A stretch of 64,000 nucleotides of DNA from Brachycybe producta (lineage: Eukaryota; Arthropoda; Diplopoda; Playtdesmida; Andrognathidae): assembly GCA_036925085.1 (NCBI GenBank), contig JAUPFP010000018.1:325001-389000 (forward strand), written 5' to 3'. Every line of letters starts with the position of its first letter. Position 1 is the first letter of the stretch. The translations under genes and the position numbers were made by a program. This document shows positions 58,065-64,000 of the stretch, piece by piece. The notes beneath the pieces are model-generated. The model was not told the origin of the DNA. It saw nothing but the letters and a program-made list of their open reading frames with translations, and ran no database searches.

Positions 58065-59177
58065 TCCCTTAGCTGCATTATTTTGGAAGCCTCAGAAGGC
58101 CAGTTTAACCTCCTCTGCAACACACACCAAAGAAGCAATAGAAAGAAAAAAAGAGAAAAAAAAAACAACAAAATGAAAAAACAAGGTCCTCCCACATCGA
58201 TTAATTAAAACGATCCAAACAAAAAATAATTCAGGAAAAAAAAAGTGTCACGACATACAAACAAAGAGACAACATGCAATCATTAAAAATTAATACAGTC
58301 AACGCTGAAAATTTCGCAAAAATTCACTTCCAAGTGATTAAAATTAATGATAAACTCATTTGAATTCATATTGCTCATAATCAAAATAATTCGACATTTT
58401 TTTTTATTTTGAAACAAAAAAAAACTCGCAATTTTTGTCTCCTTAAATAAAATAAAATCTGAAATTATTTTGAATTACTGTTTTGAAATGATGATGATGA
58501 CTGTTTTGAAACCATTGCACAAAATAATCGACGCAAAATAATTCAGCAAAACAAATCAGTCAATTAAACTATTTGTTAAACTTAATTGTTTGTCTTGTTT
58601 TCACCGGTTATGAAAACCGGTGAAAACAAGAAAAACAAATTAAGTGATCAACAAATAGTATAATTAAAAGACCAAAATAGCAAAATATGACGAGTCTAAT
58701 TTGCTCCGTACATTAGCTATATCTCCTCTCAAAAGTCCTACACAACAGACAAAAAGAAATTTAAATAAATGTCTAAAAGTTAAACATTACCGAGCAACTA
58801 ACTATATACAAAGACCGGATCGTTGCAAAGGTTGCTAACAACAACAACTCTATAGTCAGTTTCTTTTTAACATGAGAATAAAGACTTAATGAACAAACAA
58901 AATACAACAAAGATGAAGTCAAACAGATGATTTTGCAACTCCAACAAACAACACTATATAGGCCTATCGTACTTCACAGATGACAGTAGTCGTTTTGCAT
59001 CAAATGCATAGATATAGCAAATTTCTTCGGAAATTTGCATAATGTTGCATAAATTAATGTTGCTTTCAAAAAGACTATTCTTTGGTCATATCAGGAGAGA
59101 AAATATTACTGCTTGTATACAGATCTACGAGGCAGGTGTCTTAATTGTTTTGAATTTTTATTTTCTGTTATTGCTTC
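58065..59177. other. 5' region of hyccin with a strong hairpin
   Basis: This is the upstream region of the hyccin start codon. No other gene was seen. A stem at 58578-58668 pairs cttgttttcaccggtt with aaccggtgaaaacaag, and further out aactatttgtt with aacaaatagt. No clear TATA box could be assigned. Confidence 0.5.
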
Positions 59178-59180
59178 TAA

Positions 59181-59366
59181 GGCTCTCGTTATCTTCATGC
59201 GACTAATGCAGTAATACGGAATAGTGACGTCCAAATGACGTCACAGTCGGCGCCTTGTACCACAATGCAATATGCTTGCTGCTAAAAAAAAAGGCTACAA
59301 CTATGACGTCATTATATTTTGTATTGCCGAATGCACTGCATTAACCGCATGAAGATAACGAGAGCA
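59181..59366. mobile_element. PIF/Harbinger-type MITE with TAA duplication
   Basis: GGCTCTCGTTATCTTCATGC at the left and its complement at the right, with TAA on both sides (59178-59180, 59367-59369). Tgacgtc words occur in both halves. Confidence 0.8.
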
Positions 59367-59368
59367 TA

Positions 59369-59819
59369 AAGCCCCTATCCCTCTAGTAACTTTTAATGCA
59401 ATTCAACTTGTGATGTGACTTGCAACTACAACTTTGTAATAAACTTCTATATAACACATGAAACTTGTTTTACAATCTATTTCCAATCAAGTTTTTAAAA
59501 CTTGTTTGTGGAAACCATTATGATCAGCTAACAGGAAGTTCATAAACCGAAAAGTCATGAAACCCGGAAATTCATTCAAACTTTTGATGTCATTTTCGGC
59601 ATACATACAGCCTGATTGGTTGTTTATCAAAAAGTTTCATAAAAAGTCTCTCAGAAGTTGAACACGTGCAACATAATGAGATTGAGTCTCACACTAGTTA
59701 AAAAGAAAGTTTTATCAAGTTGCAAGCCATATCACACTATAAACAAAGAAGTTGCATGTCACATTGCAAGTGTTATTGTATCAAAATTTCAACGAAAGTT
59801 GCTAGTGCGATAGGGGCTT
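59369..59819. mobile_element. MITE adjoining the previous one
   Basis: AAGCCCCTATC..CTAGTAACTTT at the left and the complement of AAAGTTGCTAGTGCGATAGGGGCTT-type text at the right. TA or TTTA/TAAA lies at the borders. Its left end touches the right border of the 59181-59366 element. The words gcaacttttc and caacttg resemble the 2.0-2.5 kb region. Confidence 0.7.
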
Positions 59820-60017
59820 TATATAAAAAAAAAAAAGATTTACAAAATTATTTGCAGAAACATTTTCACCGTACTTATCAGGAATATACAGAAAGTTAAG
59901 AATAGAATTGGAATCGGTATTTTTACTGTACGTAAACCTGAATTGGTATAGGAAAAAAAAATCGAAAATCGCATCCAAATTGGAATCCTTATCTATGAAT
60001 GGTATTAGGCACATAAT

Positions 60018-60703
60018 CAGGGATAGGTAAATGTCACAAAAGTAATGTTTTATACGTTGACGTATAATATGTTACGTACTATACTGTATAAAACGTATAA
60101 AACCTGTATAAAACGTAAAAGCTATTATTATAAAATCACAACTTTGAACGCAGGCTATAAACTATTAAACCTAACTCATCCCACTCATCGTATCAAATTT
60201 CTTTTCATTTATCTTGATTGAAGTTAAATGAAAACAAACTTGATACAATAAGTGAGCTGGCAGAAAAAAGTACTAAAGCAGTCCAGCATCCACAGCACAG
60301 ATATGTTGAAAAGTCATGTTTTCGAACTGGTCTTATGCTCCAGAGAAATCAAAAAAACTTCTTGCACTTCTTAAAGTGCAAGATAAACAGCATTCTGATG
60401 AGCAGCAATTAATGTGCTTAAATATTTCAAATAACATTTTAAAATATTTAATTTTTCTTTTCAGCCTTTTTTGTTGTTGCAATTTTCCAGTTTTTTCATT
60501 GCAAATTTGCATTGCTTTTTTTAATGAAACACTTTGTTTTGAACATTTAAAAAATCTTGTAATTTTGTTTTATTAAACTTTTTGTACTTTTTTTAGTTTT
60601 ACACGTACACAAAATAACAGTTTTATACGTCACGTATTATACAGGATAATATACGGTATAAAACCACGTATAATACGTGATGTATTATACCTACGCATCC
60701 CTG
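60018..60703. mobile_element. hAT-like element with TATACGT subterminal repeats
   Basis: It starts CAGGGATAGGTAAATG and ends ACCTACGCATCCCTG. Both ends carry repeated tatacgt/acgtata words. The ORF at 60218-60412 shows no known domain. Duplicated flanks are unclear. Confidence 0.6.
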
Positions 60704-60928
60704 CCGCATATTTTTACATTATTAAAAATTAACTTAACACTCTTCCACATCATGAATAGAGTAGTACTATAATATAATTATAGTCACTGAGTTTATAAAA
60801 AAAATTCAGATTACAGATTTTGATTCAAACAGTTGTGTGCTTGCTGCCATTAATCTCCTCCGGGGATTCTCGTAAAAATTGGTGCGAATAATTGTAATGG
60901 GCTGCTAATCAATATTTTGCTACTATTA

Positions 60929-61360
60929 TGCGGCAGTCGCACTAGGCTGGTTTACAAGCTGCTGGTTGCTGCTGGCTGGTTCTAGCCAGCTAGCACCATA
61001 GTCTGAACTGCTACCAGCAGCTGCTTTCACCAGCGGGCTAGTAATTTTAACAGCGACTGGTGAAGTTGGACATGTCCAACTTTAGCAGCTACCAGCTGGT
61101 CATGTGACTCCCTTCCTGCTGCTGCCATCTAGTATGAACTTTTTGTTGCTAGTAGTGGTACTAGTGGTAGTTGAAACTCCACTGCTTGGGTTGGTTGTTG
61201 TTAGAGTTTGTGTGTTTGCAAGACGGTGATTGGATGACTTGCACTGCTAATACCAGCAGTGACTGGACAAGTGTGAACCCAAAGCAGCTGCTGCTTGCTG
61301 TTGCTGCTAATAGCCAGCAGCAACCAGCGGCTTGTAAACCAACCTAGTGTGAATGCCGCT
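60929..61360. mobile_element. PIF/Harbinger-type MITE family M1, copy 2
   Basis: Same family as 27730-28151, with the interior inverted. The ends are TGCGGCAGTCGCACTAGG and CCTAGTGTGAATGCCGCT. TTA lies on both sides (60926-60928, 61361-61363). Confidence 0.85.
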
Positions 61361-61544
61361 TTAGTATTATTGCGTCAGCTATATAATTCTTAAAGACATT
61401 TACTAGCATTAGAAAGGGTTTAACCGAGGGGGGAAAATGGCAACGCCATAAAAATGAAGTGATTTAAATAACATCATTTTTTAAAAAAATTCTAGAATTT
61501 TTTAAGTGTATGTTTTTCCTCTTTCATTAAGGTGATTTTAAAGT

Positions 61545-61810
61545 TTAAAAACACCTCGAAAACTGATTATTCCGTTCTTAAGGTACAAAATGAAGAGAAA
61601 TTAGATTGTGCTTTATAAACTAGAAGGGGTAACTTAATCACTTAATTCTACTTTCATGTTGATATCTTTCAAAATAAGCTTTTTATGTGAGCTTGATAAT
61701 ACCCTACTTGAAGCAACAAGACGCTTAGCAGACCATATTTTTTTCTGTATAAAAAGTTTATTTTGAAAGATATCAACAAGAAAATACCCTCAATTAATTA
61801 AAATGCATTT
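61545..61810. repeat. R2 family repeat
   Basis: taaactagaaggggtaactt, gttgatatctttcaaaataa and its complement ttattttgaaagatatcaac lie around a centre near 61720. It is palindromic and non-coding. Confidence 0.75.
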
Positions 61811-62280
61811 AAATAATAAACGTGTTCTACAGAGAGCCCTGTGAAGGGCAAACAAACAATATGTCGAATTCAATTTATTCAGTTAATAATCTGAAAATAT
61901 TAAATTAATACTTAAATATAATTATATAAACTATTGACAAAATATTGATTTAGTATTTGAATTTAAAATATTAATAATAAAAGTCAATTTTTATTTGGTT
62001 CGCGTCCTTAACTGGCTTCCGTATAATTCACCCTAAACATTTAATTTGAATTCATTTAACTCATGTGTGTACAAGGTATAAGCGACAAGAATAATCAAGA
62101 GTTCGAAAACCAGCTGTTTCGTAAAACCATTTCAAATGAATTACAATAATGTGGTTGACAGGTGACCAGGCAAATGAACACAGCATAGAATACTTTGTGA
62201 CGCATTCATTGATTTTTAATTTTTTAATATTTTTAATTTAATATTTAACTTGATAGTTTTGTTTGTTTGTCCACCACCTT
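61811..62280. other. AT-rich intergenic DNA
   Basis: Nothing coding and no clear repeat was seen. Confidence 0.5.
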
Positions 62281-62284
62281 CAGA

Positions 62285-62375
62285 AATATTAGAACGAAAT
62301 TCACACTGCAAGGGATCAAAACTCATGACGAACATCGGCTGAGACACTAACCACTACACCAACAAGAGAAGAACA
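62285..62375 (-). mobile_element. tRNA-derived SINE, copy 1
   Basis: On the - strand, GGTGTAGTGGTTAGTGTCTC is an A-box-like tRNA segment, followed about 30 bp on by a degenerate B-box (TTTTGATCCC). The anticodon arm is not tRNA-like enough for a functional gene. Confidence 0.6.
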
Positions 62376-62483
62376 CATTTTATATCGTTTCATTAAACAT
62401 CTTTTTACTCGCTTTTATTTAACTTTTATTTAACCCACCACCTTCTGAAATATTATATATATACAGTATATTAAGCCAAGTCT

Positions 62484-62512
62484 CTGTGTGTGTGTGTGTG
62501 TGTGTGTGTGTA
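62484..62512. repeat. (TG)n microsatellite
   Basis: About 14 uninterrupted TG units. Confidence 0.95.
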
Positions 62513-62807
62513 ACATCAGAATTTATATAAATTTAAATGAATGAACAGCGTTTTTTCTCAAGGTCAACTATATGTTTCACCCTTCCCATCCAAGAACCCC
62601 ATGATATTAAATTGGAGGGGAAAAGGTTGGAAAGTGTAGAGGGCGAGGAGAGAAACGTGGAGGGGGGTGACTGAAATTGAAATGAAAGGAGTAAAAAAAA
62701 AAGGAAAAAACGACGCGCATGCGCACACCAGAGAAAATGAAAAACTCATTTTCTCTTTCAAATATAAAAAAAAGGGAGGGGATAATAGTAGCAAAATTAA
62801 ACTACAC

Positions 62808-62953
62808 TCACAGGCAACTGTGCCCAGCATTAGAATTTCTTTTGCTCAGCTGTTTTATGAACGTCATCAATTTCTAATTGGTTTGTTACTTGGTCTGATG
62901 TCATAAAAGGGCGGAGCAAATGAAGTTCTAACGCTGGGCACAATTGCCTGTGA
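62808..62953. mobile_element. Mutator-type MITE family U1, copy 3
   Basis: CACAGGCAACTGTGCCCAGC and its near-complement at the right end. It shares gggcggagca and aatttctaattggttt words with copy 1. No 9-bp duplication was found. Two further ctgtgaattttg units directly follow it. Confidence 0.7.
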
Positions 62954-63007
62954 ATTTTGTCTGTGAATTTTGCCTGTGAATTTTTGCGGGTTAGCCCACT
63001 AGTTTGA

Positions 63008-63110
63008 AAATATAATTTCACACGGCACAGGGTTTGAACACATGACCAAATTAGACCAACATTACGAAGCGGACTGAGACCCTAAGCACTACACCAGCAA
63101 GACAAGAGGG
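63008..63110 (-). mobile_element. tRNA-derived SINE, copy 2
   Basis: On the - strand, GGTGTAGTGCTTAGGGTCTC (A-box-like) and GTGTTCAAACCCTG (a good B-box). It is a clearer copy of the 62.3 kb SINE. No poly-A or 3' tail is definable. Confidence 0.7.
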
Positions 63111-63449
63111 GATTAGTAGTTCTCGTTTTTTCTCACTTTTTAGACCTTTTTTTTTATAAAAGCGAGGACCACAAAAAGAAAACCGTGTTTTTTGTTTAAT
63201 TTTCTTGTTTAGTTAATATAAAAAAGCAGCTTTATGAAATTTTATTATGAACATAAAATTCCGATTTTTTATTTTATTTATTTAAATCATAATTTTGTGT
63301 ATCAGCACCCCAACCCCACTGAATAAAGCCCATAAATCGATTATATTGACTAACTGCTTAAGCTTTAATAAAATCGTAATGTAAATTTAATAACAGAAGA
63401 GGTTAAATGATTAATTTGAACCATAAGACCTCCGCACATTTCTTTTCAC

Positions 63450-63511
63450 AACAAGTGAACAGAGATGTATCTAAATGGCTCCATGGAGAGACATCTCTGT
63501 TCGCACTTGCC
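63450..63511. repeat. Short hairpin
   Basis: aagtgaacagagatgt pairs with acatctctgttcgcactt, with one bulge and a loop of about 22 bases. Confidence 0.75.
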
Positions 63512-63802
63512 GAAAAAAGAAATATGCAAAAAAAAAAAAAAAAAAACGTCTATTTATACCAAACAAAAAAAATCTTTGGTGTTAAACTATTTTCTACACA
63601 CAGGGTCTAATGTTAGAAATCTTGATAAAATCCAACCATAAAACTCAATCTCCTTGCTTCAAAGAGTACTTTCAAATAAAAGCGACCATTAAATATAAAG
63701 TAAGAAATGCTAACCATGTAAATCAAATGATAAAAAAAAATTACATTTACATCGCCATAAACCTCCTGTTTCCATTCCAAATTACAAATCACTAAAAAAA
63801 AA

Positions 63803-63941
63803 TTTGAGTGGCTTTTTTAGTGGTTTACACAACGAGAAAATAACAGTTGAGATTTTTTTCTTATAATAAACAATTTATTATTCAAAAAAAATTTCAACTG
63901 ATATTTTTTATCGTTGGGTAAACCACTAAAAAGCCACTCAA
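63803..63941. mobile_element. Foldback MITE, 139 bp
   Basis: TTGAGTGGCTTTTTTAGTGG at the left and its complement at the right pair over about 31 bp. The interior ataaacaatttattat is AT-rich. There is no ORF. Confidence 0.8.
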
Positions 63942-64000
63942 GTTTCACTAAATTAACTTGCAAGTTGGAAAAAATGCGTTATAAAACGAAAATATGTAAA

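Noticed and set aside
60218-60576. ORFs inside the 60 kb hAT-like element
   Set aside because: They are short, have no transposase motif, and are not kept in other elements of this window.
62285-63110. Functional tRNA genes on the - strand
   Set aside because: A- and B-box-like words are present, but the arms do not fold into a full cloverleaf. Two diverged copies in the same setting suit a SINE.

Overview
The window is eukaryotic nuclear DNA, about two-thirds A+T, with intron-containing genes and a dense load of small transposons. Interstitial TTAGG-type repeats (16.34-16.49 kb) point to an arthropod, but I cannot name the species. All genes were assembled from exon homology, splice sites and reading phase, not from long ORFs.

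Three host gene systems are visible. (1) Four GNAT acetyltransferase genes of the diamine (spermidine/spermine) or thialysine acetyltransferase type lie on the + strand at 1.3-3.5, 19.3-22.2, 25.2-28.9 and 37.8-38.8 kb. All have five coding exons with intron phases 0,1,1,0 and nearly equal exon lengths, so they are tandem duplicates. The last copy keeps SSAT-like pocket residues. The first three have changed them. (2) A complete PPM1L-like PP2C phosphatase lies on the - strand (36.7-31.9 kb) between copies 3 and 4. (3) A hyccin/FAM126 homologue lies on the - strand (58.1 to about 48.4 kb) in at least twelve exons. Hyccin is known as a subunit of the plasma-membrane PI4KA complex.

The most unusual part is about 5.7-13.7 kb. 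It holds broken ORFs of virus or giant-transposon type: a protein-primed family B DNA polymerase fragment (Polinton/adintovirus type), a possible Bcl-2-like ORF, an IAP-type RING ORF, a member of an unnamed arthropod family, a cysteine-pair mini-ORF and an acidic coiled-coil ORF. A GC-rich block of unknown origin sits among them. The same zone carries 0.65-0.7 kb repeats with TGTAAC..GTTACA termini, in which a hairpin stands just upstream of a TATA box, and a second block of seven consecutive hairpins upstream of a TATA box.

From 13.8 to 15.2 kb there is a GC-rich 23-bp minisatellite. Elsewhere, intergenic and intronic DNA is mostly MITEs: hAT type with 8-bp duplications, Mutator type with 9-bp duplications, PIF/Harbinger type with TWA duplications and mariner type with TA. 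There are also two non-LTR retrotransposon remnants (RTE-like and L2/CR1-like), tRNA-derived SINEs and several palindromic repeat families. No tRNA, rRNA or CRISPR locus was recognised.
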